A stretch of DNA of 64,000 nucleotides, from assembly GCA_963724645.1 (NCBI GenBank), contig CAVRVJ010000002.1:1-64000 (forward strand), written 5' to 3'. The stretch's first letter is position 1. Each line of letters starts with the position of its first letter. Of the stretch, positions 28,441 to 38,386 are shown piece by piece. This DNA is from CAVXSP01 sp963724645 (GTDB lineage: Bacteria > Acidobacteriota > Vicinamibacteria > Vicinamibacterales > SCN-69-37). The notes beneath the pieces were generated by a model that was not told the DNA's origin, ran no database searches, and saw only the letters and a program-made list of their open reading frames with translations. A program made the translations under genes and the position numbers.

Positions 28441-29376
28441 TTAGGCGCCAGCCCGAGCGCGGCGTTCCGCGGCAGTCAACGTGTTCTTCAGGAGCATGGC
28501 GATGGTGAGCGGGCCCACGCCGCCGGGCACGGGCGTGAGCGCGCCGGCGACCGTCGCGACGCCAGGGTGAATGTCTCCCACGAGCAGGCTGCCCTTTCGG
28601 TCGAACTCGGCGAGGCGCGGGCTGTCCGGGCCGAAGAGATCGGCCGCGCGCGCGCGGCTCTCGAGACGGTTGATGCCGACGTCGATCACAGTCGCGCCCG
28701 GCTTGACGAAGTCAGCCGTCACAAACCCCGGCCGGCCGATTGCCGCGACAAGCAGATCCGCCCGCGACGCGACGGCCGGCAGATTCCTGGTCTTGGAGTG
28801 GCAAATCGTCACGGTCGCATCGCGCTCGAGCAACAGCAGCGCCATCGGTTTGCCGACGATCTCGCTTCGGCCAATCACAGCGGCGTGCACACCGGCGATC
28901 GGGATCCGCTCATGTTGGAGGAGCGCGATGATGCCCGAGGGCGTGCAAGGCGCAAGGGGCGCCCGGCCCTGTACCAGCAATCCGACATTGTATGGATGGA
29001 ACCCGTCTACGTCCTTCGCGGGATCGACTGCGTCAAACACGTCCCGCGCGGCGGCCTTGCCGATCGCCGGAGGCAGTGGAGACTGCACGAGAATCCCGTC
29101 GCACGCCGGGTCCGCGTTCAGTTCCTGGACGAGCGCCTTGATCGACCCCGCCGGGGTGTCAGCGGGCAGTTTGTGAACGGTGACTCGCAGCCCGGTGTCG
29201 ACGCCGGCCCGCTCCTTGTTGCGGACGTACACGTGCGAGGCCTGGTCGTCCCCGGCCAGGATAATCGCCAGCGCCGGCGACCGTCCGTAGGTCGCGGCAA
29301 ATGCGCCGACCTTTGGCGTCAGTTCTGCCCGGAACGCGGCCGCTGCTGCGACACCATCCAGACGCCGTGCTGTCAT
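28441..29376 (-). CDS. folD: Bifunctional methylenetetrahydrofolate dehydrogenase/cyclohydrolase
   Basis: An intact 311 residues. It interconverts 5,10-methylene-THF, methenyl-THF and 10-formyl-THF using NADP. VYVRNKERAGVDTG carries the catalytic Lys of YxxxK. GILVQSPLPPAIG, AKDVDGFHPYNVGLL, PCTPSGIIALL and AAVIGRSEIVGKPMALLLLE are the family blocks. The C-terminus GGVGPLTIAMLLKNT is standard. It lies 9 bases from coaE and next to a tandem repeat array. Confidence 0.95.
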   Translation of the reverse strand: MTARRLDGVAAAAAFRAELTPKVGAFAATYGRSPALAIILAGDDQASHVYVRNKERAGVDTGLRVTVHKLPADTPAGSIKALVQELNADPACDGILVQSPLPPAIGKAAARDVFDAVDPAKDVDGFHPYNVGLLVQGRAPLAPCTPSGIIALLQHERIPIAGVHAAVIGRSEIVGKPMALLLLERDATVTICHSKTRNLPAVASRADLLVAAIGRPGFVTADFVKPGATVIDVGINRLESRARAADLFGPDSPRLAEFDRKGSLLVGDIHPGVATVAGALTPVPGGVGPLTIAMLLKNTLTAAERRARAGA

Positions 29377-29380
29377 CTTG

Positions 29381-29752
29381 CGGGGGCCCCACGATCCCCG
29401 CGCCGCGCGCGTGGCTCACTCGCCCAGGCTCGCTCGCGTCGCCGCTTCAACCTCATCCACGCACGGCGTCTTATTTGTCCGGGGGACTTCGTCCCCGCGG
29501 ACCCCCTCACACGCGCGCTTGCGGGGGCCCCACGATCCCCGCGCCGCGCGCGTGGCTCACTCGCCCAGGCTCGCTCGCGTCGCCGCTTCAACCTCATCCA
29601 CGCACGGCGTCTTATTTGTCCGGGGACTTCGTCCCCGCGGACCCCCTCACACGCGCGCTTGCGGGGGCCCCACGATCCCCGCGCCGCGCGCGTGGCTCAC
29701 TCGCCCAGGCTCGCTCGCGTCGCCGCTTCAACCTCATCGCACGCACGGCGTC
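29381..29752. repeat. Tandem 141-bp repeat (two full units plus a 91-bp partial)
   Basis: Units start at 29381, 29522 and 29662 with CGGGGGCCCCACGATCCCCG. The first is 141 bases and the second 140 (one G fewer in a G-run). Each full unit holds a hairpin formed by CGGGGAC and GTCCCCG. The third unit runs into the 3' end of the permease, and the array supplies that gene's last 45 or so codons and stop. Base identity between units is almost complete, so the duplication is recent. Confidence 0.9.
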
Positions 29753-31214
29753 GAGGCGGCTGTGGCGCCTGCCGTAGGCGAAATAGAAGACCAGGCCGAT
29801 TACCAGCCAGACGATCAACCGCATCCAGTTCGTCCAACCCAGGCCGTAAATCATCAACCCGCACACGACGATGCCGAGGACCGAAACCACGGGCAGCGCG
29901 GGCACTCTGAACGCGCGCTCCAAGTCCGGCCGCCGGGTTCGCAGAATCCAGACGCCCGCGCAGACGAGGATGAACGCGAAGAGCGTCCCGATGCTGGTCA
30001 TCTCGCCGACGATGTCCTCCGGAATGAACGCCGCGAACAGGCCCGTGAACACGAAAAACAGCATGTTCGACTTGTGCGGCGTTCGATACACGGGATGGAC
30101 CTCGGAGAACACTTTACGGCACGAGCCCATCGCGGCTCATCGAATAGAACACGCGCGACTGGCCGAGCAGCATCACGAGGATGACAGAGGAGAACCCCGC
30201 CAGGATCGCGACGGTGACAGATCTCGAGAGCCACTCGAAACCGGGCATGTAGGTCGAAATCGCATAGGCGACAGACGCCTCGCGGCCGTGAGACCGGAAG
30301 TCCTCAACGGGGGCGATCCCGCTGAGCACATAGGCAAACAGCACGTAGAGGACGGTGCAAATCACCAGTGACCCCAGAATGCCAATCGGCATATCGCGCT
30401 TCGGGTTCCTCGCTTCCTGGGCCGCCGTGGAGACCGCGTCGAAGCCGATGTAGGCAAAGAACACCACCCCGGCTGCCCCGAGGATGCCCATGATGCCGCC
30501 GTAATCATGCGTGACGCCTTGTGGGGTCGTATACAGCGTCGGTTCAGGAACGAGCGGCGTGTGGAAGGCCGGATTGATGTAGCTCCAGCCGAGTGCGATG
30601 ACAAGGATGACGATGCTGACCTTGAGGACGACGATGAGCCCGTTGACCAGGGCGGATTCCTTCGTGCCACGAATCAGCAGAGCGGTCAGGAGCAGCAGGA
30701 TGAATACCGCGGGGATGTTCATGATTCCGTGCGCGCCGGTCGCGCTGGCTTCAAACGGCGAGTGAGACCACTCGTACGGGATCCGCATCCCGAACCAGTC
30801 GAGCACGCGGTTACAGTATTCGCTCCAGGCGATGGCCACGGTCGCGGCGCCAACGGCGTACTCGAGCACGAGGTCCCAGCCGATGATCCAGGCCATGAAC
30901 TCGCCCATCGTGGCGTAGGAGTACGTGTAGGCACTGCCGGCGACCGGAATCATCGACGCGAACTCGGCGTAGCAGAGCCCGGCAAACGCGCAGCCGATGC
31001 CCGCAACCATGAAGGCCAGGGTCACCGACGGGCCCGCCCGATCGGCGATGGCCGCCGCCGTGCGGACGAACAAACCTGCGCCGATGATCGCGCCAATGCC
31101 CAGGGCCACGAGCGCCCACGGTCCCAGGGTCCGCTTCAGCGCGTGTTCGCCCGTCTCCTGGGCATCGGCCATCAGCCGGTCGATTGACTTGGTACGGAAC
31201 AGTGAGCCAGCCAC
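29612..31214 (-). CDS. APC family amino acid permease (one frame break; C-terminal tail from repeats)
   Basis: A polytopic inner-membrane transporter with about 12 hydrophobic helices. MAGSLFRTKSIDRLMAD is typical of cationic amino acid transporter-like APC proteins. TM1 has LVALGIGAIIGAGLFVRTAA, a GxG unwound segment for substrate binding. ARNPKRDMPIGILGSLVICT and GQSRVFYSMSRDGLVP are APC signatures. A frame break near 30115 separates the last helices (SNMLFFVFTGLFAAFIPEDI, then LIVWLVIGLVFYFAYGRRH). The basic tail after YGRRHSRLDAV is encoded by the repeat array and is not a family feature. The substrate is unknown. Confidence 0.85.
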
Positions 31215-31237
31215 AATACGCCCTCTCAGGTTTTGTT

Positions 31238-31330
31238 TTTTTGTCCGGAGGATTCGACCCCCGGGCTCCCTTACACGCTCGCTCGCGGGGGTCCCTCGGC
31301 CCCGCGCCGCTCGCGTGGCTCACTCGCACC
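31238..31330. repeat. Diverged copy of the 141-bp repeat upstream of the permease
   Basis: TTTGTCCGGAGGATTCGACC, the stretch TTACACGCTCGCTCGCGGGG, and CGCGCCGCTCGCGTGGCTCA align with the corresponding parts of the array at 29381-29752 in the same orientation. It occupies the gap between thiE and the permease start. Confidence 0.65.
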
Positions 31331-31418
31331 CGCTCGCTCGCTTGTCCGCAGAACGCGTCCCCCGAACGGGAAAGGACGCGATCATAAGGGGTCGCGCGTC
31401 CAAACCGGCCAGAAATCT

Positions 31419-32055
31419 TCACGCGAGGGTCTGCAGGAAGCTCCTCGCTCGATCCGCCGGATCGCCAGCCAGCAGATCCGAGATGACCGCAACGGCGTCG
31501 GCCCCGGCGTTCAACACCGCCGGAGCTGTCGCCAGCGTGATTCCGCCGATCGCCACGAGCGGAATGGCCGCGCGATGCGTGCGTGCCGCTGCCCGCCCGA
31601 CACCGTCGAGGGCCACGCACGGGTCCGGGCGATCTTTGGTGGCCGTCGCGAACACGGGCCCGATCGCCAGGTACGTCACCGGCTCGAGGCATCCGGCCTC
31701 GATCTGGACGTCGGTATGCGTGGAGAGCCCGACCCAGGCCGCCTCGCCGACGAGCGACCGGACAGCCCCGGGCGGCAGATCGTCCTGCCCGACATGGACT
31801 CCGTCCGCGCCGGCCATCGCCGCCAGATCGGCGCGATCGTTCATGATGAAGCGCGCGCCCGCCGCGCGGCAGCGGCCGGCCATCTCATCGGCGAGCACGA
31901 GGCATCGCGCCGGCCGCGCCCGTCTTCGCGCGCAGTTGCACGAGCCGCACGCCGGCGTCGAGCCACGCGTCCAGCACATCAAGCGGCTGCCGTCCAATCG
32001 CGCGAACGACGTCAAGGTCCAGGATGGCGTAAAGACGGGAGGGTAGAGAAAGCAC
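31419..32055 (-). CDS. thiE: Thiamine phosphate synthase (one frame break)
   Basis: It joins HMP-PP and HET-P to thiamine phosphate in a TIM barrel. The joined product of about 211 residues reads LPSRLYAILDLDVV, LDAGVRLVQLRAKTGAA, FIMNDRADLAAMAGADGVHV, GQDDLPPGAVRSLVGEAA, VTYLAIGPVFATATK and PLVAIGGITLATAPAVLNAG, all ThiE blocks. A frame break lies near 31905. The GTG at 32055 is the best start, giving the normal N-terminus. No thi riboswitch is visible in the 65 bases to accC. Confidence 0.88.
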
Positions 32056-32120
32056 TGGGAGCTTGGGGTTTGGGCTTGGGACCTGGGCACAAGCCTCAAG
32101 CCCGGATCGCCCAGCCGGTC

Positions 32121-33494
32121 CTATGCTGACTCCGCGAGCTTGTCTGCCGGCTTCTTCTCCTTCATGAAACGATCCATGAAAGAAGTGTTCAGGCGGCCTG
32201 CGACGAAGTCAGGTTCGCTCAAGATCCGCAGATGCAGCGGGATCGAGGTTTTGATCCCGTCAACTACGGTCATCTCGAGCGTCCGCCGCATCCGGGCGAT
32301 CGCTTCGGAGCGGTCGCGCCCGTATGTGATGATTTTGGCGATCAGCGAATCGTAGTAGGGCGACACCGTGCAATCCGAGTGCGCGTAAGTGTCGACGCGC
32401 ACGCCGGGACCGCCGGGGACGCTGAACGCGTGAATCACGCCGGGACTCGGAACGAACGTCTCCGGGTCCTCGGCGTTCACGCGGCATTCAATCGAATGTC
32501 CGCGGATCTGGATATCGTGCTGCCGGACCGTGAGCCGGCGTCCGGCGGCCACCCGGATCTGCTCCTTCACAATGTCGAGGCCAGTGACGAACTCGGTCAC
32601 CGGGTGCTCGACCTGCAGCCGCGTGTTCACTTCCAGGAAATAGAAGTGCCCCGTGCTGTCCATCAGGAACTCGAACGTGCCCGCATTCGTGTACTGGACG
32701 GCCTTCGCCGCGTCGACGACGGTCGCGCCGAGCCGCTTCCGCTGCTTGTCGGTCAGGGCGATCGACGGAGCCTCTTCGATCAGTTTCTGATGGCGCCGCT
32801 GGATCGAGCACTCACGCTCGCCCAGATGGACCACGTTGCCGTGATGGTCGCCGAGTACCTGAATCTCGATATGCCGCGGAGATTCGACGTACTTCTCGAG
32901 GTAGACGTCGCCGACGCCGAACGCCGCTTCCGCTTCGCGCTGGGCCGTTTTCAGCGACGGACCAAGCTCCTCGGGTGCCCGCACGATGCGCATACCACGG
33001 CCGCCGCCGCCGGCGACCGCCTTGATGATGACCGGATAGCCGAGATCCTTGGCGACCTTGGTCGCCTGCTCCTCTCCCTGGACCGGACCGTCGCTGCCCG
33101 GCAGCACCGGCACGCCGGCCTTCTTCATCGCCCGGCGCGCCCGCGCCTTGTCACCGAGCAGGCGGATGACATTCGGGTACGGCCCGATGAACTTGATATG
33201 GCAGGCTTCGCAGACTTCCGCGAGATACGCGCTTTCCGACAGGAACCCATAGCCCGGATGGATGGCGTCGGCGCCGGTAATCTCGGCCGCACTGATAATC
33301 GCCGGGACGCTGAGATAACTGTCGATGCTGCGCGCCGGACCGATGCAGACGTCCTCGTCGGCGAACCGGACGTGCAGCGCGTGCTCGTCGGCCTCCGAAT
33401 AGACCGCCACCGTCTTGATGCCGAGCTCGCGACAGGCGCAGATGATGCGCAGGGCGATCTCGCCGCGGTTCGCGATCAAAATCTTGTTGAACAT
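32121..33494 (-). CDS. accC: Acetyl-CoA carboxylase, biotin carboxylase subunit
   Basis: An intact 457 residues. It carboxylates biotin on AccB with ATP and bicarbonate. MFNKILIANRGEIALRIICA, ADAIHPGYGFLSESAYLAEV, PVIIKAVAGGGGRGMRIVRA (ATP-grasp Gly loop), IQRRHQKLIEEAPS and FLEVNTRLQVEHPVTEFVTG are canonical. It follows accB by 93 bases on the - strand. Length is normal. Confidence 0.97.
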   Translation of the reverse strand: MFNKILIANRGEIALRIICACRELGIKTVAVYSEADEHALHVRFADEDVCIGPARSIDSYLSVPAIISAAEITGADAIHPGYGFLSESAYLAEVCEACHIKFIGPYPNVIRLLGDKARARRAMKKAGVPVLPGSDGPVQGEEQATKVAKDLGYPVIIKAVAGGGGRGMRIVRAPEELGPSLKTAQREAEAAFGVGDVYLEKYVESPRHIEIQVLGDHHGNVVHLGERECSIQRRHQKLIEEAPSIALTDKQRKRLGATVVDAAKAVQYTNAGTFEFLMDSTGHFYFLEVNTRLQVEHPVTEFVTGLDIVKEQIRVAAGRRLTVRQHDIQIRGHSIECRVNAEDPETFVPSPGVIHAFSVPGGPGVRVDTYAHSDCTVSPYYDSLIAKIITYGRDRSEAIARMRRTLEMTVVDGIKTSIPLHLRILSEPDFVAGRLNTSFMDRFMKEKKPADKLAESA

Positions 33495-33587
33495 CCTATC
33501 GGTGGACCTCGTCCGCCGAACTCCTTGTCGCCGTCGCTCGCGGAGGCCCCCGGCTCCTCCGCTCCGCTCCGGCGGGTTCCCTGGCTG

Positions 33588-34063
33588 CTAGCCGATCTTG
33601 ATCGCAAACAACCGATCGCCGAACTGCACGGGCTGGCCGTTCTCCACGTACACCGCCGCCACTTCGCCGTCGCGATCGCTTTCGATCTCGTTCATGAGTT
33701 TCATCGCTTCGATGATGCAGAGCACCTGGCCCTTCTTGATCATCGTCCCGACCTCTACGAAAGGCGGGGCGCCCGGTTCGGACGAGCGGTACAGCGTGCC
33801 GACAATCGGAGACTTGATCACCGCGAGCTCGACGCCTTCGACCGGCGCCGGCTCGGCGGGCGCTGCAGGAGACGCTCCGCCTGCCGCCAGGGTCATCGAA
33901 GGGCTGATGGGCCTGACGGCGGCATCATCACGACGTGCTGCCCCTGCGGCGCGGCGGAGGCTTTTCGAATGCGAACCTTCAGGCCGTCGCGTTCGATCTC
34001 GAGCTCCGCCAGGTCATGCTTTTGGACGAGGTCGAGGATCTGTTTGATGTCGTCGAGATCCAT
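33588..34063 (-). CDS. accB: Acetyl-CoA carboxylase, biotin carboxyl carrier protein (one frame break)
   Basis: About 158 residues. The N-terminus MDLDDIKQILDLVQKHDLAE and IERDGLKVRIRKASAAP start at the ATG at 34063. After a frame break near 33905, an Ala/Pro-rich linker leads to the biotinyl domain with VGTLYRSSEPGAPPFVEVGT and the biotinylated Lys in CIIEAMKLMNEIESD. It is directly downstream of the prolidase gene by 6 bases and upstream of accC. Confidence 0.92.
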
Positions 34064-34069
34064 AGTCGC

Positions 34070-35173
34070 TCAGACCATGAGCAGGTCACGAGGTGCGTCT
34101 GTCAGCAGCTCCGACCCGTCATTCGTCACGACAACATCGTCCTCCAACCGCACGCCTCCCAGCCCTTCAACATACGCGCCAGGCTCGATCGTGCAGACCA
34201 TCCCGGCTTCGAGCGTGTCGCCTGCCAAGGCCGTCGTCCGGGCCAGCCTCGGCGCTTCGTGGACTTCGAGGCCCAGCCCGTGCCCGGTTCCGTGTACAAA
34301 CGCCGCCCCGAGGCCGTTCGATTCGAGGACCTGCCGAGCTGCGGCGTCCACATCCGACCCGAGGACCCCGGCTCGAACGGCTTCGAGAGCTGCAACCTGC
34401 GCGTCACGGACCGAGCTGTACAGCCGCTCGGCCGCCGACCCGATCTGTCCGATTCCGGCCATCCGGGTCAAATCGACGCAGTATCCGTCTAACACCCCGC
34501 CGAAGTCCAGCACGACCAGGTCACCACGTGCCAGGCGCCGATCTGTTGGCCGCGCATGGGGATAGGCGCTGTTCGGGCCAGAGGCCACAATCGTGTCAAA
34601 GGCCAGCCGCTCGAAGCCGACGCGCTCGATGGCCTGGTCGATGTCGCGCGCCAGTTCGCGCTCGGTCAGGCCTTCGCGCACCCATGATCCCAGCCGGCTG
34701 GCGACATCCGCGAGGGCACGACCACCCCGCCGAAGGGCCGCCAGTTCCCAGTCATCCTTGATCAGGCGCATCCGCTCGACCACCTGGTCCATGGGACGCC
34801 ACGTTGTCTGACCCGCGAGTTCCTGCCACCGGCGAAGCGAGGCCACCGTGACGTGGTCAGCTTCCAGCCCGACCTGGCGGGCTCCCATTCGTGCCAGACG
34901 AGCAGCCAGGGTCAGGTCGTACCGAGCCTCAACGCGCTCCACGTCGAGGGATGCCACAGTCCCCGCGCGCATCCAATCTCGCACCTGGCCCTCATAGCGG
35001 CCGTCAGTGATGAGACAGTGGCCTCGAGGCGCGCAAACGAGCAGGCCGGTTGAGCCATTGAAGCCGCTGAGATACTTCAGGTTGATTGGCGACGAGACAA
35101 CGAAGGCGTCGAGCTGCTGAGCCGCGCAGAGCTCCTCAATCTTCTTGAGCCGTCCGATCCAATCGGGCATCAA
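34070..35173 (-). CDS. pepP: M24 family Xaa-Pro peptidase (prolidase/aminopeptidase P)
   Basis: An intact 367 residues. The N-terminal creatinase domain (QQLDAFVVSSPINLKYLSGF) precedes the metallopeptidase domain. The five metal ligands are visible: two Asp in VVLDFGGVLDGYCVDLTRM, His in FVHGTGHGLGLEVHEAP, Glu in MVCTIEPGAYVEG and Glu in VRLEDDVVVTNDG. In many bacteria this gene and efp precede accB-accC; here efp is absent. The start may be the ATG at 35173 or 35170. The symbol could equally be pepQ. Confidence 0.88.
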   Translation of the reverse strand: MMPDWIGRLKKIEELCAAQQLDAFVVSSPINLKYLSGFNGSTGLLVCAPRGHCLITDGRYEGQVRDWMRAGTVASLDVERVEARYDLTLAARLARMGARQVGLEADHVTVASLRRWQELAGQTTWRPMDQVVERMRLIKDDWELAALRRGGRALADVASRLGSWVREGLTERELARDIDQAIERVGFERLAFDTIVASGPNSAYPHARPTDRRLARGDLVVLDFGGVLDGYCVDLTRMAGIGQIGSAAERLYSSVRDAQVAALEAVRAGVLGSDVDAAARQVLESNGLGAAFVHGTGHGLGLEVHEAPRLARTTALAGDTLEAGMVCTIEPGAYVEGLGGVRLEDDVVVTNDGSELLTDAPRDLLMV

Positions 35174-35240
35174 CGGATCGTACGGGACAGTGCGACAAGG
35201 GACAAGTCACAATGACGAACCCCCGAAGCACCTCGCTCTG

Positions 35241-36240
35241 TCACTTTCCCGGCGACGTGACGGCTACCTGCAATGACTTCGACGCGACGCCCTTCCGTCC
35301 AGTGCTGTCCGTGACCGTGAGGACGATCGTGTAGGTGAAAGCCTTGCCGAACTTGTGCGTTACGTTTTTGCCGCTGCCAAACGATCCGTCGCCGAAGTCC
35401 CAGTCGTATCCATCGATCGAGCGTCCGGCCGGCACAGTCGACAGGGATCCATCGAAATGGACGTCGTCACTGACGGCAGGGTTGCCGGGTGAAACCGTGA
35501 ATGAGGCCACCGGATCGGGCGCGATGATGACACCGACTGGCTGTGGCGGCGACGACGCCTGGACGCCATGCGTGTCGGCGAGCGTCAGCGTCACGTTGTA
35601 GACGCCGGCGACTGCGTAGGAATGGGTCGGGCGCGAGCCGGTCCCCGAGGTGCCGTCGCCGAAATTCCATGCGTAGGACACGATCGCGCCGGTCGACGCC
35701 GACGCGTCGAACCGCACCTGCTCGTTTTCGTGGGGCTGCGCCGGCGAGAAGAAGAAGCTCGGGACGAGCGGCGGATTCGGCGGCAGGATCACACCCGGCC
35801 GGGCCAGGTGGATGCTCACGAACCTCGGGTCCGTGTTCGCAAAATTGCTGCCGGTCGGCAGCACCTGGATATCGACGGTCTTGTCGCTCGTGACTGTGAG
35901 CGGCGGTGGCATCGGCGCCGTGTAGATGGCGCTGGCGTATCCGGTGTTGTCGGTCGAGATGGTCTTGCTCGAGAGTGTGCCGTAGTCGACGTTGGCGGCG
36001 TCGACGAACATCGCCAGCCGCAACGTGATGCCGCGCAGCGGCTGCCCGTGCACGTCCCGGGCCACTACCGTCACCATCGACTGCGACTGCCCGTCCTGCG
36101 TCAGGAGGTCGGGTGACGCGGTGACGGCCAGCGCCAGCGCGAATTCGGTAGGCCCGGTCATGCTGCGGCGCGTCCTGCTTTGACAGGGAGCACCCCGCGA
36201 GTACGATCGCGGCCACGGCGGCGTGAGGTCGCTTCGTCAC
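35241..36240 (-). CDS. Lipoprotein with Big-1-like and two PKD domains, coupled to the pil operon (one frame break)
   Basis: About 332 residues. The N-terminus has a lipobox (AAVAAIVLAGCS). After a frame break near 36160 comes a Big-1 (bacterial Ig-like) domain (LTQDGQSQSMVTVVARDVHG and TISTDNTGYASAIYTAP), then two PKD domains with the hallmark WNFGDGTSG and WDFGDGSFG and following HSY..AGVYNVTLTL. The product is expected at the outer membrane surface, probably for adhesion or binding to pilus or glycan. It starts 10 bases after a second lipoprotein that overlaps pilQ, so it belongs to the pilus operon. Confidence 0.75.
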
Positions 36241-36250
36241 TATTCCGTCC

Positions 36251-36949
36251 TCAACAATCCGGATCGGCCCAATCGGAGAAATCGACATTGATGTGTCCTG
36301 TGACGGCCACGGCATGTCCGGCCTGATCCATCCCGTAGAACGTCACTTCCGCGATGGTGGAAATGGTCACTGCGCCGCCGCCGCCGGCCAGCGCCTTGAG
36401 CGGCGCCTCTTCCTTGGCCTGCAGTCGGACGACGATGAGCTGTCCGATGGAGACGTTGGCGCTGCTGACGCTCACCGTCATCCCACCGTCAAACCCATAG
36501 GGCACGTCGACCCCCTCGGTATGGCGGCCATCTGCACGCACGTACGTCACGTGATAGCGGGTGAAGTTGATGGTATTGGCCGGCGAAGGAATCGTCGGCG
36601 TGGCGTCGCTGCCGGGATCCTTCAACCCGAGGTGAAACGTCGCGCGGCCGGCGTCCTCGTACACCGTCGGCACGCAGACCTGCTGGTTGTTGATGCTCTT
36701 CTTGACGAACGTCAGCACGTCGGACGCCAGATACCCGTTGAATTCCGTCGGTTTCGCACCCGCGGCCGCCGAGAGCTGATCGAGCACCGCGTAGGCGGGC
36801 GATTGCCCTTCGAGCTGCGCGCTCGTGCAGCCCGCGAACGCGAGCAACGCAGCCAGCCCCGCCGCTCCGCTGAGGCGGATGGCGATCCGCGAGTACCGCG
36901 GCGTGACCCTGCCGTGCCGAGTGCCGGGTATCCAGGGCCTGCTTGTCAT
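36251..36949 (-). CDS. Lipoprotein of unknown function at the end of the pil operon
   Basis: An intact 232 residues. A basic N-terminus and hydrophobic stretch (LSGAAGLAALLAFAGCTS) end in a lipobox Cys. The mature part is beta-rich (INFTRYHVTYVRADGRHTEG, MTVSVSSANVSIGQLIVVRL and AVAVTGHINVDFSDWADPDC). I recognise no domain. It overlaps the pilQ stop by 4 bases (ATGA), so it is translated with the secretin and may be a pilotin-like or surface-assembly partner; this is inference. Confidence 0.72.
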   Translation of the reverse strand: MTSRPWIPGTRHGRVTPRYSRIAIRLSGAAGLAALLAFAGCTSAQLEGQSPAYAVLDQLSAAAGAKPTEFNGYLASDVLTFVKKSINNQQVCVPTVYEDAGRATFHLGLKDPGSDATPTIPSPANTINFTRYHVTYVRADGRHTEGVDVPYGFDGGMTVSVSSANVSIGQLIVVRLQAKEEAPLKALAGGGGAVTISTIAEVTFYGMDQAGHAVAVTGHINVDFSDWADPDC

Positions 36950-38386
36950 GGCCCGACCCGAAGAATGCGCGGCGTGATGAAGATCAGAAGTTCCTGGCTC
37001 TCCGAGGAGGTCTCGTTCCGCCGGAACAGCCAGCCCAGCAGCGGCACGTTCGACACACCAGGCGTCGCGTCGTTCTTGACCTGTTCCTTACTCTGCACGA
37101 TCCCGCCGATCACGGTCGTCACGCCGTCGGCCACCTGGACTTCGGTGATCGCTCGTTGCGTGTTGATCGAAGGATTGCCGTTCACCGCGCGGCTGAAGTC
37201 GGGGAAATCATTCGAGAGTCCGATCTTCATGATGACGGTCCCGGCCGCGGTGACTTGCGGCGTCACCGCCAGCTTCAGCGCGGCATCCCGGAATTGAATG
37301 ACGACCGTGTTGTTCGACACCGTCTGGAACGGCACCTGAAACCCGGTCGTGACTTCCGCTTCCTTGTTGTTCTGCGTGGTGACTTTCGGCGTAGACAGAA
37401 TCTTGAGGCGACCCTTGTGCTCGAGCGCAGTCAGCGCCACGTCGAGGCTGAACGCGCCGTTGATGGCGCCCAGCGTGAGGCCGACGGCGGAAGTGGCGCC
37501 CGTCGCCGGCAGATTGACGGCCGTACTGCTCGCCTCCAGGGCGCTGGCGCGCGGGTCGGAGCCTTTGTTCGAGGCGGCCCCGGCGCCCTGCTGCGCGCCC
37601 GTGCGGCCGCTGAGCGTGCCGCTGTTCGGGAACCCGAGTCCGGTCGTGTTCCCCAGTTCAGGCGTCGCGCGGCCGTTGAATCCCCACTGAATGCCGAGCG
37701 CGCGCGCCGAATCGTGGTCCGTTTCGATGATCTGCGCCTCGATCTCGACCTGCGGCTCTGGCAAATCGAGCGCGCGTACCAGATCCCGGACGTCCTGCAG
37801 ATTCCGCGCGACGTCTTTGACGATGAGGGTGTTGGTGCGAAGGTCAATATCGACGGTGCCGCGCTCGGAAATGATGCGCCCCTGCTTGAGCAGTTCCTTT
37901 ATTGCGGCGGCCGAGGCGTAGTTCAGACGGACCTGCAGCTTCTCCAAGTCGGGAAGCTGCTCGCTCGCTCGCCGCTGCCTGGTCTCTTCGTCGAGTTCCT
38001 TGGTCCGCGCATCCCTGGTGAGGACGCGGATGACATTGCCGTCAGCGATACAGGTGAGCAGATTCGCCTTGAGCAGCACGTCGAGCACCTGATCCCAGGG
38101 CACCTGCGTCAGCTTGATGTCGACGCGCGCGTTGGTGGGGACGCTGGGGTCGAGCACGAGGTTGATGCCGCCCGTGTCCGCGAGCAGCCGCAGGGTCGTT
38201 CGGAGATCGCTGCCTTGAAAATCGACATCGACCGGAGCGCCGGCGAAGAGTCGCGTCTGTCCGCACGGACCCGCCAAGGCTGCAGGCGACGGCGGCGTCT
38301 GCCTGTGGAGCGGCACCGTTCCCGACAGCCCGCATCGAGATGAACGCCAGTATGACGAGTGCGATCGACAGCCTGCCGCGCGTCAT
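36946..38386 (-). CDS. pilQ: Type IV pilus secretin PilQ (short form; one frame break)
   Basis: About 480 residues, with a signal sequence (SIALVILAFISMRAVGNGAA) and, after a frame break near 38270, an STN-like domain (FQGSDLRTTLRLLADTGGIN). A secretin N1 domain follows (NYASAAAIKELLKQGRIIS, VDIDLRTNTLIVKDVARNLQ), then the secretin core (VEIEAQIIETDHDSARALGI, STPKVTTQNNKEAEVTTGFQ and VADGVTTVIGGIVQSKEQVK). It forms the outer-membrane ring for the pilus. AMIN domains common in longer PilQ are lacking. Its ATG overlaps the pilP stop by 4 bases. Confidence 0.92.

Noticed and set aside
29381..29752. Tandem repeats considered as a CRISPR array
   Set aside because: Units are 140-141 bases, contiguous and without spacers, and no cas gene is nearby.
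31215..31418. Riboswitch near thiE or the amino acid permease
   Set aside because: The gap holds a repeat copy, and no conserved riboswitch core was seen; the 65 bases before thiE are too short.
32232..34565. Long + strand open frame of 777 codons over accC, accB and the prolidase
   Set aside because: It is antisense to conserved genes with clear catalytic motifs and has low-complexity, Arg-rich content.
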